From the NCBI RefSeq assembly GCF_023337795.1, contig NZ_JALIRS010000010.1, positions 1-64,000 of the forward strand: a stretch of 64,000 bases of DNA, written 5' to 3'. Shown in pieces: positions 40,870 to 50,357 of the stretch. Position numbers and translations under genes: made by a program. The DNA comes from Lysinibacillus sp. BPa_S21. Lineage in GTDB: Bacteria > Bacillota > Bacilli > Bacillales_A > Planococcaceae. Each line of letters begins with the position of its first letter. The stretch's first letter is position 1. Below the pieces are notes generated by a model, which worked only from the letters and a program-made list of their open reading frames with translations, ran no database searches and was not told where the DNA came from.

Positions 40870-42182
40870 AATATATAGAGCCAGTTAAATCAGTTGTTTT
40901 ATTCCTACTCGTTATTCTAAGTGTAGTTTTAACGTTTATCATTTGGACATACACGCCAGATTATAAATTTATTGAACAGACTGAAGGAAAAGAAGTTCTC
41001 ATTGGACCACAAAAAAGAATGGAAGATGTTATTCGTCCTTATAAAGCTATTTACCGTTTTGATAAGGAATTTACCGGAACAGTATCTAATGGTGCAATGG
41101 TAGATCTTATGGAGGCATTTCAGGGGTGGAATGTCCTAGATTTAGAGCCTATTGACAATAATCTTAAGGCCGACACTGTAAACGAGATGATTCGTACTAA
41201 TAAATACATGACTGTCTTTTTCCCTGGTGAGATTCCTTACTCTGCCTTTAACTCCATTTTTCAGTTCGCTGATAAGGAGCTACCTGAAACGACCTTTAAC
41301 CGTATGATTATAGATTGGAGTAATTTTAACAATAAAGTGTTACAGGTGTTTTTCATTAGTGGCAATAATGAATTATTAATGCGTTCACGTGTAAGTCTAG
41401 AAAATGCTAATCAATTTGTAAGAACTATTATTGAGCCAGCGAAAACATACGGCACATTTAAAGAAGTAGAGCGAGATGGCTTTACCTCACTATATATTGC
41501 AAATGATAAAATTGAATCGGCAAAATATACGTATTTTAACGAAGAAAAGCCTGAAGTATTTAAAAATGTGTTATTTACAAATCCAAATAATGTCCTGCGT
41601 ACTGATGAAAGTGAAACTACTGAAAAATATCAGGATGGTATGTCGCGGATGCTCATTGATTCGAATGTGAAATCATTGGCCTATGTAAATCCGGCTGCAG
41701 AAAGTAGTGTAAGAATAGAGCCTTCCAAGCTCTTGACGGATAGCTTTGAATTTATCAATGAACACGGAGGTTTTACAGATGATTATCGCTTAGTATCAAC
41801 AAGTACAAGTAATAATCAATTAGAGTATCAGCTCTATTTACATGGATTACCGATTTATAGTGATCAGGCTATAAATCGAATTACAACTGTTTGGGGAGAT
41901 AATCGAATTTTCCGCTACAAACGTCCATACTTTTCTTTTGAGAAAGATATTGAACAAGAGATGAAAGAACTTCCGTCAGGACCGGAAATCATCGAAAAGA
42001 TTAAAAAGCTAAATAACATTGATTTATCAGATGTAGATGACATTGTTGAGGGTTTCTATTTAACTCATAATAATCAAAGTACAATAGTGACATTAGAGCC
42101 ATGCTGGTTCGTTATTCGTAACGGTGTATCGACGAAACTGACACCTGACTTATTAGGGGGTGTCAACAATGGATTGGAATAG
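40866..42182 (+). CDS. walH: WalK regulator WalH (YycH)
   Basis: A 438-residue bitopic protein with a single N-terminal membrane helix (about 10-28) and a large extracytoplasmic domain. With WalI it binds WalK and tunes its activity. ATG at 40866 overlaps the walK stop and is preferred to the in-frame GTG at 40860, with AGGTGA just upstream. Its 3' end overlaps walI by 14 bases. Confidence 0.93.
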   Translation: MKYIEPVKSVVLFLLVILSVVLTFIIWTYTPDYKFIEQTEGKEVLIGPQKRMEDVIRPYKAIYRFDKEFTGTVSNGAMVDLMEAFQGWNVLDLEPIDNNLKADTVNEMIRTNKYMTVFFPGEIPYSAFNSIFQFADKELPETTFNRMIIDWSNFNNKVLQVFFISGNNELLMRSRVSLENANQFVRTIIEPAKTYGTFKEVERDGFTSLYIANDKIESAKYTYFNEEKPEVFKNVLFTNPNNVLRTDESETTEKYQDGMSRMLIDSNVKSLAYVNPAAESSVRIEPSKLLTDSFEFINEHGGFTDDYRLVSTSTSNNQLEYQLYLHGLPIYSDQAINRITTVWGDNRIFRYKRPYFSFEKDIEQEMKELPSGPEIIEKIKKLNNIDLSDVDDIVEGFYLTHNNQSTIVTLEPCWFVIRNGVSTKLTPDLLGGVNNGLE

Positions 42183-43002
42183 AACAAAATCTATTTTTAT
42201 ATTCGTTTTTTTAATCTTAGATATCTTCTTATATTCAATGTATGTAAATCGCTATAAAGAAGCCCAGAGTGTAGAAATACTAGGTGAAAAAACAATAGAA
42301 GCCCGTTTAAAAGATGATAATATTACGTATGGACCACTGCCGAATAGTAATGAAACAGCTACTTACATTATAGGCAAAGCGCATCATTTTAAAAATAATG
42401 CTATCAATGACAATCAGCGAGTAAGTTTTCTTGATGATAAACAAGCGCATTTAAAAGCTATTTTTATCAATCCTGTAAAATTACGAAATATTAATGATGA
42501 TGCAAGCCTTACCGATTTTGTCCATACAAACGTTAAAGATGGAGATTCTTATGCATTATGGAAGGTAGATCGTGAGGAACGAGTCGCAATCTTCTTCCAA
42601 AGGAAAAATAATCGAATTTTTTATTACAATGAAAGTGCTCTATTAAAAGTACAGTGGAATTTAGATAATGAAGTGGTCATGTATGAGCAGACAATGATTG
42701 ATAATATCGAAGAAATGGAACAACAGGAAACGGTCATACCACCACTTCAAATTTTCCAGACACTTTATAATAAAGGGCTATTAAAATCAGAATCACGTAT
42801 TAAGCAAGTAAAGTTAGGTTACTCGACATTTAGTAATTTAACACAAACACAAACACAAGTGTTGATACCAACATGGGAAGTACAAGTGGAGTTACCGGAC
42901 GAAGAAATAGAAGAGTATTTTGTTGATGCTATCGATGGAAAAATCATTGAAATCCAAGGAGACAATCAACTAGGTGAAGAGGAAGACTGGGGAGTTGAAT
43001 AA
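42169..43002 (+). CDS. walI: WalK regulator WalI (YycI)
   Basis: A 277-residue bitopic protein, starting [29 protein letters not shown], the typical YycI N-terminal membrane helix, followed by an extracytoplasmic domain similar in fold to WalH. ATG at 42169 has AGGGGGTG six bases upstream; an in-frame GTG at 42160 overlaps that site. Its stop shares one base with the walJ start. Confidence 0.93.
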   Translation: MDWNRTKSIFIFVFLILDIFLYSMYVNRYKEAQSVEILGEKTIEARLKDDNITYGPLPNSNETATYIIGKAHHFKNNAINDNQRVSFLDDKQAHLKAIFINPVKLRNINDDASLTDFVHTNVKDGDSYALWKVDREERVAIFFQRKNNRIFYYNESALLKVQWNLDNEVVMYEQTMIDNIEEMEQQETVIPPLQIFQTLYNKGLLKSESRIKQVKLGYSTFSNLTQTQTQVLIPTWEVQVELPDEEIEEYFVDAIDGKIIEIQGDNQLGEEEDWGVE

Positions 43003-43790
43003 TGCAATTTAGTGTTTTAGCAAGTGGCAGTACAGGAAATTCGATTTATGTAGAGAATGATGATCATGCATTTATTGTTGATGCAGGTCTTAGTGGTAAA
43101 AAAATGGAGCAACTATTTACAAAAATCGATCGCGATATGAAACAGCTAAGTGGCATTTTCGTTACACATGAGCATAGTGATCATATTAAGGGAATAGGTG
43201 TATTGGCACGAAAATATAATGTACCTGTTTATGCTAACGCCAAAACCTGGCAGGCGATGGATGGGCTAGTAGGGGATATACCTTTAGAACAACGATTTGA
43301 ATTTGAAATGGATAGTGTTAAGCACTTTGGTTCATTAGCGGTTGAATCCTTTGCCGTATCACATGATGCAGTAGATCCAATGTTTTATAGCTTTCATGAA
43401 AATGGGCGAAAGCTTGTTGTAATTACAGATACAGGCTATGTTAGCGACCGTATGAAGGGAATCATTCGAGGTGCAGATTCCTTTGTATTTGAAAGTAACC
43501 ACGATGTGAATATGCTACAAATGGGGCGTTACCCATGGTCTATAAAACGTCGTATTTTAAGTGATGTAGGGCACGTTTCAAATGAGGATGCAGCTATAGC
43601 AATGAGTGACGTAGTATTTGAAAAACCAACAAATATTTATTTATCGCATTTAAGTATGGATAATAATATGAAAGAGCTTGCGCGCATGAGTGTTACACAA
43701 ACTTTGCAATCCTGCGGCATAATTGTCGGTGAGTATTTAAATTTATTTGATACAGATGCAGAAGAGCCGACAAAATTAGTTACCGTTTAA
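43002..43790 (+). CDS. walJ: Metallo-beta-lactamase-fold exonuclease WalJ (YycJ)
   Basis: A 262-residue metallo-hydrolase. The metal motif is [10 protein letters not shown] near residue 50, with later ligands at SHDAVDP, DTGYVSD and [10 protein letters not shown]. In relatives it is linked to mismatch repair and to coordination of division with replication. GGGGAG lies upstream of the ATG. It shares its first base overlap with walI, so it is co-translated with the wal operon. Confidence 0.94.
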   Translation: MQFSVLASGSTGNSIYVENDDHAFIVDAGLSGKKMEQLFTKIDRDMKQLSGIFVTHEHSDHIKGIGVLARKYNVPVYANAKTWQAMDGLVGDIPLEQRFEFEMDSVKHFGSLAVESFAVSHDAVDPMFYSFHENGRKLVVITDTGYVSDRMKGIIRGADSFVFESNHDVNMLQMGRYPWSIKRRILSDVGHVSNEDAAIAMSDVVFEKPTNIYLSHLSMDNNMKELARMSVTQTLQSCGIIVGEYLNLFDTDAEEPTKLVTV

Positions 43791-43799
43791 AAGCATTGT

Positions 43800-43875
43800 T
43801 TTCTGTAGCGAAAGCGAAGCATCAGCACAAAACCTATTACGAACGTGATTACGCCGAGGCACGTATACAATAAAA
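43800..43875 (+). repeat. Short type-2 repeat fragment before htrA
   Basis: TGTAGCGAAAGCGAAGCATC followed by GCACAAA, then ACGTGATTACGCCGAGGCACGTATA, a palindromic version of the terminal element of the longer copies. Same orientation as the copies before walR, soj and rsmG. Confidence 0.55.
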
Positions 43876-43892
43876 AAATAAAGCTTTAATGA

Positions 43893-43940
43893 GGCTGTTC
43901 AATCACATTTTATAGAAAATGCGTTGAGCAGCCATTTTTA
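43893..43940 (+). terminator. walJ terminator
   Basis: A long imperfect hairpin, GGCTGTTCAA through ACATTTT paired with AAAATGCGTTGAGCAGCC (43917-43933), followed by ATTTTTA. Confidence 0.78.
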
Positions 43941-44035
43941 TGTCCATTTTATTTATTTTTCATCTGATTTTAATGTTTGAATTGTAATATTAGGGTAACA
44001 ACTAACAAATACTAATAAGGGAAAGGATGAGGAAA

Positions 44036-45337
44036 ATGGGCTATTTTCAAGATGATGATAAAAACGATGATCGTATAAACAATGATGAAGTACAGAAGAC
44101 ACCTCTTCAGGAGCGACTCGAACAAGAGGAGCGAGAAACGCAGGAGAAGCGTCATAAAAAGAGAGGCGGTGGCGGAGGAAAAGGTGGCTATTTATTTACC
44201 GGTCTTATCGGCGTTATCATAGGTGCTTTACTCGTCTGGCTCATGCTACCTGGACTTGTCAATCAAATGCCAGGTACAACGACAAGTAGCGCAGGTCATA
44301 AAAATGAAACAACCATTAATCAAGTTGCAACTGAAGTGACAACTGATGTAACGAAAGCAGTAGATAAAGCTTCAGGGGCAGTTGTAGGAATTACGAATAT
44401 TCAAGAAGTGACAAGTGGAGGATTCTGGAGTCCACCATCTTCATCAGAACAGCCTGCAGGAAGCGGTTCAGGTGTTATTTATAAAGTTCAAGGTGATAAA
44501 GCCTTTATCGTGACAAATAACCATGTTATTGAAGGGGCAAAACAGTTAGAAGTAACAATGCCAGATGGAACAAAAGAAGTAGCACAATTAGTTGGTCGCG
44601 ATGTTTGGACAGACCTAGCTGTTATTTCAATCAGCTCTAAAGATGTTAAGACAGTAGCGAAATTTGGTAGCTCAGATGTATTAAAACAAGGTGAAACAGT
44701 AATTGCGATTGGTAACCCACTGGGCTTAGAATTCTATGGCTCTGTTACTACAGGTGTTGTTTCTGGTAAGGATCGTTCTGTACCAGTTGACATAAATGGT
44801 GATGGCAATATAGATTGGCAGCAAGAAGTATTACAAACAGACGCAGCCATCAACCCAGGTAACAGTGGTGGTGCACTTGTAAACCTTGCTGGTGAATTAG
44901 TCGGCATTAACTCCATGAAAATTGCACAATCTTCTGTTGAAGGTTTAGGCTTTTCGATTCCAATTAACTCAGCAATTCCAATTATTGAGGAATTAGAGAA
45001 AAATGGTGAAATGAAACGTCCAACAATGGGTATTTCATTATTAGACTTAACAGATGTTCCGTCATTCTATCAACAACAAACGTTAAGATTGCCAAAAGAC
45101 TTAACAACAGGTGTAGTAATTACAGATGTTGTGACGAACTCTCCGGCTTCAAAAGCAGGCGTTAAACAATACGATGTAATTGTTGAAATGGATGGGCAAA
45201 AAATCGAAACAGCAATCGATTTACGTAAACATCTATATAACGACAAAAAAATTGGTGATAAATTAACGATGAAAGTATATCGTCAAGGGAAATTAGTGGA
45301 TCTATCACTAACATTAACAAATAGCGATTCTTTATAA
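44036..45337 (+). CDS. htrA: HtrA/DegP-family serine protease
   Basis: A 433-residue membrane-anchored surface protease for misfolded proteins. A charged cytoplasmic N-terminus (1-50) with a poly-Gly stretch, a membrane helix (about 52-72), a trypsin-like domain with His in TNNHVIEGA, Asp in WTDLAVISI and Ser in NPGNSGGAL, and one PDZ domain (about 330-425). Start ATG at 44036 is preferred to 44027 because of AGGATGAGG spacing. Located at the end of the wal cluster as in B. subtilis (yycK/htrC). Confidence 0.93.
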   Translation: MGYFQDDDKNDDRINNDEVQKTPLQERLEQEERETQEKRHKKRGGGGGKGGYLFTGLIGVIIGALLVWLMLPGLVNQMPGTTTSSAGHKNETTINQVATEVTTDVTKAVDKASGAVVGITNIQEVTSGGFWSPPSSSEQPAGSGSGVIYKVQGDKAFIVTNNHVIEGAKQLEVTMPDGTKEVAQLVGRDVWTDLAVISISSKDVKTVAKFGSSDVLKQGETVIAIGNPLGLEFYGSVTTGVVSGKDRSVPVDINGDGNIDWQQEVLQTDAAINPGNSGGALVNLAGELVGINSMKIAQSSVEGLGFSIPINSAIPIIEELEKNGEMKRPTMGISLLDLTDVPSFYQQQTLRLPKDLTTGVVITDVVTNSPASKAGVKQYDVIVEMDGQKIETAIDLRKHLYNDKKIGDKLTMKVYRQGKLVDLSLTLTNSDSL

Positions 45338-45343
45338 ATAAAA

Positions 45344-45383
45344 AATCAGTGGGGATGATATGATCTCCACTGATTTTTTTTTG
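45344..45383 (+). terminator. htrA terminator
   Basis: AAAATCAGTGGGGATGA pairs with TCTCCACTGATTTT (one bulge/mismatch), then nine T residues. Confidence 0.9.
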
Positions 45384-45513
45384 GGGAATCTAAGTTTGAG
45401 CTAATGTTAATTAGTTTATACTGGGTGACTCTTTAGGGATCAGCGGATATCCCTTATCAGAACGTAAATTAATCCTACGATGATTGAATTATTAAGAATG
45501 ATTTAGAAAATAT

Positions 45514-45931
45514 TGTGGATAACTAGAAAATTGTGAATAATAACATTAACATAGCGAGTGGCGGTAGGAAGCCTATTCTTCCATACTCGCTTGTCCTTTG
45601 TTACAATAGATTGTGGATAACATAGACTGAATTGTGAATAAGTTTGTGGAAATTTCGGAAAATAAAAAGAGGTGCAAAAATGGAAAAATACAGCTGTGAA
45701 AACCATATAGAACACGCTTTAGACATGTTTGTGGCAGAGCAAAAAGAGTTCCCAATTATGGATAAAATAGAAGAGGGTAAAAAGTTATCCACAAAATGTA
45801 GCTACTGTGAACTACCTGCGGAATATCTTGTATCAAGTAAATAACTTTACACAAGATATAGGAAACGCCTGTGGATATGTTGATAACTTTTGTGGATAAT
45901 TTGTTTGTAAATGAATTGTAAAGGTGGATAA
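45514..45931. other. DnaA-box cluster around the CxxH and rlmH genes
   Basis: Four exact DnaA boxes: TGTGGATAA at 45514-45522, 45612-45620 and 45891-45899, and TTATCCACA at 45785-45793 (inside the CxxH gene). Four one-mismatch boxes: 45532-45540, 45633-45641, 45870-45878 and 45923-45931, the last overlapping the rlmH ribosome binding site. One of the known B. subtilis clusters outside oriC lies at yydA, the rlmH homologue, so the position appears conserved. A type-1 repeat-like scrap lies at 45421-45450. Confidence 0.85.
45680..45844 (+). CDS. CxxH/CxxC small protein
   Basis: A 54-residue protein starting MEKYSCENHIEHALDMFV and containing TKCSYCELPAEYLVSS: one CxxH and one CxxC pair, as in the BA_5709-type family usually encoded beside rlmH in Bacillales. 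The four residues could bind zinc. AAGAGGTG lies just before the ATG at 45680. Function unknown. An exact DnaA box lies in its coding sequence. Confidence 0.85.
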   Translation: MEKYSCENHIEHALDMFVAEQKEFPIMDKIEEGKKLSTKCSYCELPAEYLVSSK

Positions 45932-45934
45932 CGT

Positions 45935-46414
45935 GTGAATATAACGATTGTATCAGTCGGAAAACTAAAAGAAAAGTACTTAAAAATGGGAATAGATGAA
46001 TACGTAAAACGTCTCGGTGGCTATGCAAAAATGGATTTAATGGAAGTACCAGATGAAAAAGCACCCGAGCAGCTAAGCGAAGCAGAAATGGAAATCGTAA
46101 AGAAAAAAGAGGGTGAACGTATTCTATCTAAAATTAATCCAGATACATACGTTATCGCCTTAGCTATTAACGGCAAAATGAAAACCTCTGAACAAATGTC
46201 GGCAGATCTTGAATCCCTTATGACTTACGGTAAAAGTAAAATCGCGTTTGTCATTGGTGGCTCCCTTGGTTTACACGATGACGTGTTGAACCGAGCTGAT
46301 GAGCTACAATCCTTTGGAAAGATGACATTACCACATCAGCTAATGAAGCTTGTTTTGGTAGAGCAAATTTATAGAAGTTTTAGGATTATGAAGGGTGAAC
46401 CGTACCATAAGTAA
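45935..46414 (+). CDS. rlmH: 23S rRNA (pseudouridine1915-N3)-methyltransferase RlmH
   Basis: A 159-residue SPOUT methyltransferase acting on helix 69 of 23S rRNA. It starts [23 protein letters not shown] and has the SAM-knot motif [11 protein letters not shown] and the C-terminal [26 protein letters not shown]. The GTG start at 45935 has AAAGGTGG upstream, which overlaps a DnaA box. It is the last gene of the conserved origin-proximal block. Confidence 0.97.
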   Translation: MNITIVSVGKLKEKYLKMGIDEYVKRLGGYAKMDLMEVPDEKAPEQLSEAEMEIVKKKEGERILSKINPDTYVIALAINGKMKTSEQMSADLESLMTYGKSKIAFVIGGSLGLHDDVLNRADELQSFGKMTLPHQLMKLVLVEQIYRSFRIMKGEPYHK

Positions 46415-46503
46415 GTGCTTTATCTATTAATAATAGCGTAAACTTTTTTGTCAATATCTTTGATTAGTACGTAACAACAGCTATAGTAAACTGATTCATA
46501 AGG

Positions 46504-46563
46504 AAGTCCTTTTTTCTGCGAATTGTGTGTAGTAACTTAATTCCATAAAAAGGGCTTTTTTTA
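46504..46563 (+). terminator. Possible rlmH terminator
   Basis: AAGTCCTTTTT (46504-46514) can pair with AAAAAGGGCTT (46547-46557) including one G-U pair, followed by a T run; the loop is long (32 bases). Confidence 0.5.
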
Positions 46564-46605
46564 TGTTTTCTATTTACAATAAAAATTAGTAGGAGGAAAA
46601 ATGTG

Positions 46606-47334
46606 ATGAAATCCCTTAAACGGATGCTTTATGAACTTACGATGGATAAAGATTTTGTTGCGTTAAAATTTTTAATTGATCGGCCGAATGTGTTTCATGT
46701 TGTCGGAGCGACTCATCTTGAAACTTGGCATTCGAGGTTTTTATCGTGGCTTTTAAATCCGACAGAGAGACATATGTTAGGCTATTATCCTTTTCAAAGA
46801 TTTTTAATGGTCGTAGCAGAGTCGGCTGATGATAATATTGATGATATTACCGATATTGCTATGCTAAATGTAAATAAATTTCGTAGTCCTGAGGTAATTG
46901 CAGAAAAGGATATAAATAAACTAGATATATATGAAGCAGAGGAAGAATCGGAGAAAAATGATGAAAAAGGAAGGCTTGATGTCTTTTTCAAAGTAAATAT
47001 CGTTGATGAAAAAGAGAAAAATACTGAACAAAAATTAATCCTCGCTGTAGAACAAAAGGTATATGCAAGAGTGGACGTAAATCAATGCGATAAATACTTA
47101 CGAAAATTTGAGGAGACTTTTAAAGATGATAAGTTTCTACTTGTGGGGTTAGTCCCAAAAAGCCAAATGAAAGAATCGAATGAAGCGACTTTTGGGAGTT
47201 CTAGATGGATTGGAATTGATTATCAGCAACTAGTAGACATTGTAAAAGCTGGGTGTTGAGGTTGAAACACCGCTGTTAGAGAGCAGTGGGATGTTCGTCA
47301 ATATTTAAGTGAACTAATTAATTTTAATAAGTAA
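46606..47334 (+). pseudogene. PD-(D/E)XK nuclease-superfamily protein, frameshifted
   Basis: An intact reading of 217 residues (46606-47259) has HSRFLSWLLNP near 43 and GRLDVFFKV followed by ILAVEQKVYA, i.e. the D and E-x-K of the PDDEXK_4 family. It stops early after DIVKAGC. Removing one G of the GGG at 47251-47253 opens VEVETPLLESSG, and a further shift reaches VREQWDVRQYLSELINFNK, which ends at 47334 immediately before a terminator. This suggests two indels in a longer gene. AGGAGG lies nine bases before ATG 46606. Such proteins often occur with defence systems, but none is seen nearby. Confidence 0.65.
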
Positions 47335-47339
47335 AAAAA

Positions 47340-47384
47340 GAACCACCTAGAACGTTGGAGTGTCAGCGTTTTAGGTGGTTTTCA
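47340..47384 (+). terminator. Terminator after the nuclease remnant
   Basis: AACCACCTAGAACG pairs with CGTTTTAGGTGGTT (one mismatch region), followed by TTCATTT. Its position supports 47334 as the original gene end. Confidence 0.8.
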
Positions 47385-47500
47385 TTTATCCAAATTCAAT
47401 AATGTCAGTTTTAATAAATGAGGGTAGTAACTTTTGTACATCTTCTAATGTTGAAAAGCGATTTTCGTTTGAAAAAATATCTGTACCTTTGAAGTCATGA

Positions 47501-48016
47501 CTAAATAAAAAAAGCAGTTGTTGGTTCGTTAAAATGAATGCAAATGGTCTCCTCTATCGAAGCATCTATCCCATCTGTACATTTCGCGTCCCAAATTTTG
47601 CTCTCTATTATAAACGTGTCTTTTCGATTTGACCAAATAGAGCTCATATTATAATTATGCTGCCAAATCATGATAGGAATTAGGCGTATTAGTTCTTGAT
47701 GATTTATGACAGTAATCATTAAATACGTGCTCTTTTTTGATTGATAAAATACTTCAAATGGTAGCTGTGCATCATGTAATTCTTGTTTTATCTCTTCAAT
47801 AATTTTTCTATCACTCTGCTCGAATAAATAATAAAGTGGAAATGGGGCTAAGCTTTCTGTAAATAGAGCAAGTTGTTCGTCTGTATAGTCTGGATAATAC
47901 ATCTCGCCAATATTAATGGCATATTGAATGCCTTCATTTATAAAAAAGTGATAGCCGCCAGTTGAAGGTTCATTTTCATAATACTTTTTGGGTAAAAAGC
48001 CAATCTTTAAATTCAT
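47501..48016 (-). CDS. Hypothetical protein
   Basis: A 171-residue protein I do not recognise. It is rich in aromatic residues (YYENEPSTGGYHFF, FPLYYLFE), has no membrane helix or signal peptide, and looks cytoplasmic. ATG at 48016 is chosen because AAGGAT is about nine bases upstream; a GTG at 48025 is too close. It stands alone on the minus strand between two plus-strand genes. Confidence 0.6.
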   Translation of the reverse strand: MNLKIGFLPKKYYENEPSTGGYHFFINEGIQYAINIGEMYYPDYTDEQLALFTESLAPFPLYYLFEQSDRKIIEEIKQELHDAQLPFEVFYQSKKSTYLMITVINHQELIRLIPIMIWQHNYNMSSIWSNRKDTFIIESKIWDAKCTDGIDASIEETICIHFNEPTTAFFI

Positions 48017-48153
48017 TACAATCACATCCTTAGATTATAGTATAAATCTGATTGAAAAAAACCGCATTTATCCATGTTACGGAGAACCGTGTCACAAGAG
48101 ATAGTAAAGCAGAAATTTGAACCTATTGTTTGAAAGAATGAATAAACACAATA

Positions 48154-48178
48154 AAAGTCGCCTTTTGGGTGACTTTTT
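48154..48178 (+). terminator. Orphan terminator-like hairpin
   Basis: AAAGTCGCC and GGTGACTTT pair with one G-U/mismatch around TTTTG, followed by TTTGTTT. No plus-strand gene precedes it, so it may mark a lost gene. Confidence 0.5.
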
Positions 48179-48222
48179 GTTTAGGTCTAAAGATGGGAAA
48201 TAATATGTATTTCATAGAAATA

Positions 48223-48251
48223 TTGACATTCATTTTTCGGACAACTAAGCT
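48223..48251 (+). promoter_or_regulatory. Possible promoter of the LRR gene
   Basis: TTGACA (48223-48228) with a 17-base spacer to TAAGCT (48246-48251), 33 bases before the gene start. The -10 is weak. Confidence 0.45.
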
Positions 48252-48283
48252 TAATTGAAAATAGAGCTGGGGAGGGACTGCCA

Positions 48284-50158
48284 GTGGAATTCATTAAATT
48301 AAATTGTCCGAATTGTAATGGGAAAATTGACTATAAAGAGGATCAATCAATGAAATGTCCTTTTTGTGGAACTGAAATCATGTTGAAAGAGAACAAAGTC
48401 TATTATGTTGATCAGACGATAAATAATTATTATGGTACAACTTCTTCGAATAAGGCTACACAACCAAAACCGAATTTAAAAGCGCTTTTAGTGATACCGA
48501 TTGTTTTCCTTTGCGCAGTCCTCGGTTATTTTCTTTTGAGTGGCAATCATACAGAATACGGTAACAATGAGAATGTACCTGTTCGGAAAATGCCTGAAAG
48601 TGAAGTTCTTTTATTCTTTTTAAAAGATATTTTTGATAAAGGTGAAGCAATGCCGACTAAAGAAGAACTCGCAAGTATCCGTTATTTGAAGGCTTACTTT
48701 TCTGAAGATCAATGGCATTTTGATTACAGTCTTGAGGATCCGTTTACGAATAAGCAAGCCGAAATTTCTAACTATATCATTAAGGATAAGTTATTAAATA
48801 CACAAAAAATCGAACAAAAGGATTTTGAGGCCTTTACTGGTCTGACGGTGTTGAATTTGATGGGTGATTATGAAATATCACAAAGTGAAGAAGTAAGCTT
48901 CCGACATCTGGAAGGTTTAAAAAGCTATACAGGTAGATTTAATGAATCATTTAGTAAAATTGCTGAATATTTTAGCGATAAGTCTAATGTTTTAGAGCTC
49001 TCTGTCCAAATTCGAAGTAATGATGAATTGGCTTTATTATTATCGTTTCCTAATCTTCAATCTCTTGAAATCTCGTATCACACGGAGACGGTTACAGACT
49101 TCCCTCTTCTGAACAAGCTGCCATTAAAATCATTGACTTTAAGATCTGCCAATGATTTGAAGTGGTTATCTTCATTAACTGATTTAGAGTCGTTAACACT
49201 AGATATGAGTGAAGCGACAGATTTTAGCTCGTTCTATTCATTGAATCAATTACAAGAATTGAAGCTTACAGCGGTAAAAAATTTAAAAACGCTTGATTTT
49301 ATACAAAACATGCCCAACCTGCAATCACTTGATCTTGAAAATATGGCTATTACGAATTTAGAACGCCTTAGAGATAAGTCTTCGTTAACAAAGCTGCGTT
49401 TATCTTTTCTTTCTAAATTAGAATTGCTTGATATTGTGAACAGCCTAACTTCACTGACCGATTTATCGATAACTGGTTATCATGGCGAAATATCATCGAT
49501 TGTAGCACCCCATTTAAAAAAAGCAGAAATAACAAGTTCTTTCATTCCTAAGTTAGAGGCACCTGCTTTAAAAGGTTTGACTGTTTATATAAGTGGGGCG
49601 AAGTCGTATTTGAATGGCGCAGAATTGTTAAAATACCCGCAGCTAGAACAACTTACAGTGATGGAGTCCGGCGATTTTACAGGTATTCGTTCTTTAAATC
49701 GTTTACCAAAACTACAAACGATAAATTTAAATGAAACAGATTTTTATGAAGAGACGAGTGAAATATTTAATTTACAGCATGTAAAAATATTAAATTGTAA
49801 TAAGTGTAAGTTTCAAATGAATAGCAAAAATTCGTTGAACAACAATATACTGGAACATTTAACGTTGAATGATGCATACTTCCGAATAGATAATGGTGAC
49901 TGGGTGCATGAAGTTGATAAGATTATGCCTTACTTTGCTGGCTTTTCAGCTCTGCGTTCATTCACATTACAGGACAGTTCACTACAGTCATTAAGTTTTA
50001 TGGAAAAATGGCAACAAATCGAGGTACTTCATTTAGAAAATAACGCTATTTCCAATGTAGAGCCTTTAGTGAATTTGCCCAATTTGAAAAAGCTCTATAT
50101 TTTAGGGAATCAGGTGCAAAATAAATCGGTTCTAGACAAAGGAATTGTGATTTATTGA
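48284..50158 (+). CDS. Zinc-ribbon, single-pass membrane, leucine-rich-repeat protein
   Basis: A 624-residue protein. The N-terminus has a zinc ribbon with Cys8, Cys11, Cys25 and Cys28; a single membrane helix follows at about 65-86 (LLVIPIVFLCAVLGYFLL); from about 165 to the end there are many leucine-rich repeats such as LQSLEISY, LESLTLDM, LQELKLTA, LQSLDLEN and IEVLHLENNAI. The ribbon is probably cytoplasmic and the repeats outside, a layout suited to a receptor or adhesin. GTG start with GGGGAGGG upstream. Monocistronic, with a strong terminator. I do not know a characterised homologue. Confidence 0.8.
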   Translation: MEFIKLNCPNCNGKIDYKEDQSMKCPFCGTEIMLKENKVYYVDQTINNYYGTTSSNKATQPKPNLKALLVIPIVFLCAVLGYFLLSGNHTEYGNNENVPVRKMPESEVLLFFLKDIFDKGEAMPTKEELASIRYLKAYFSEDQWHFDYSLEDPFTNKQAEISNYIIKDKLLNTQKIEQKDFEAFTGLTVLNLMGDYEISQSEEVSFRHLEGLKSYTGRFNESFSKIAEYFSDKSNVLELSVQIRSNDELALLLSFPNLQSLEISYHTETVTDFPLLNKLPLKSLTLRSANDLKWLSSLTDLESLTLDMSEATDFSSFYSLNQLQELKLTAVKNLKTLDFIQNMPNLQSLDLENMAITNLERLRDKSSLTKLRLSFLSKLELLDIVNSLTSLTDLSITGYHGEISSIVAPHLKKAEITSSFIPKLEAPALKGLTVYISGAKSYLNGAELLKYPQLEQLTVMESGDFTGIRSLNRLPKLQTINLNETDFYEETSEIFNLQHVKILNCNKCKFQMNSKNSLNNNILEHLTLNDAYFRIDNGDWVHEVDKIMPYFAGFSALRSFTLQDSSLQSLSFMEKWQQIEVLHLENNAISNVEPLVNLPNLKKLYILGNQVQNKSVLDKGIVIY

Positions 50159-50189
50159 GAATGATTTTTGCGAAGTGAATATAAATTAA

Positions 50190-50240
50190 AATAAGCTGTA
50201 TAGAAGTTATTCATACCTTCTATACAGCTTATTATTTTTA
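50190..50240. terminator. Terminator after the LRR gene
   Basis: A perfect 17-bp stem, AATAAGCTGTATAGAAG (50190-50206) with CTTCTATACAGCTTATT (50217-50233), then ATTTTTATT. Confidence 0.9.
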
Positions 50241-50357
50241 TTCTTTATAACAAGCATCCTATTCTATCCATCAACACGCTTAAAAAATCGATCATGTTTG
50301 CCACAAATTTGTATGGGGCATAAACATGGCCGAGGTGCATAGAAAGAGCTATTATCG

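Noticed and set aside
46603..48016. A defence system around the PD-(D/E)XK nuclease remnant
   Set aside because: Neighbours (rlmH, a small hypothetical protein, the LRR protein) include no helicase, methyltransferase, reverse transcriptase or toxin.
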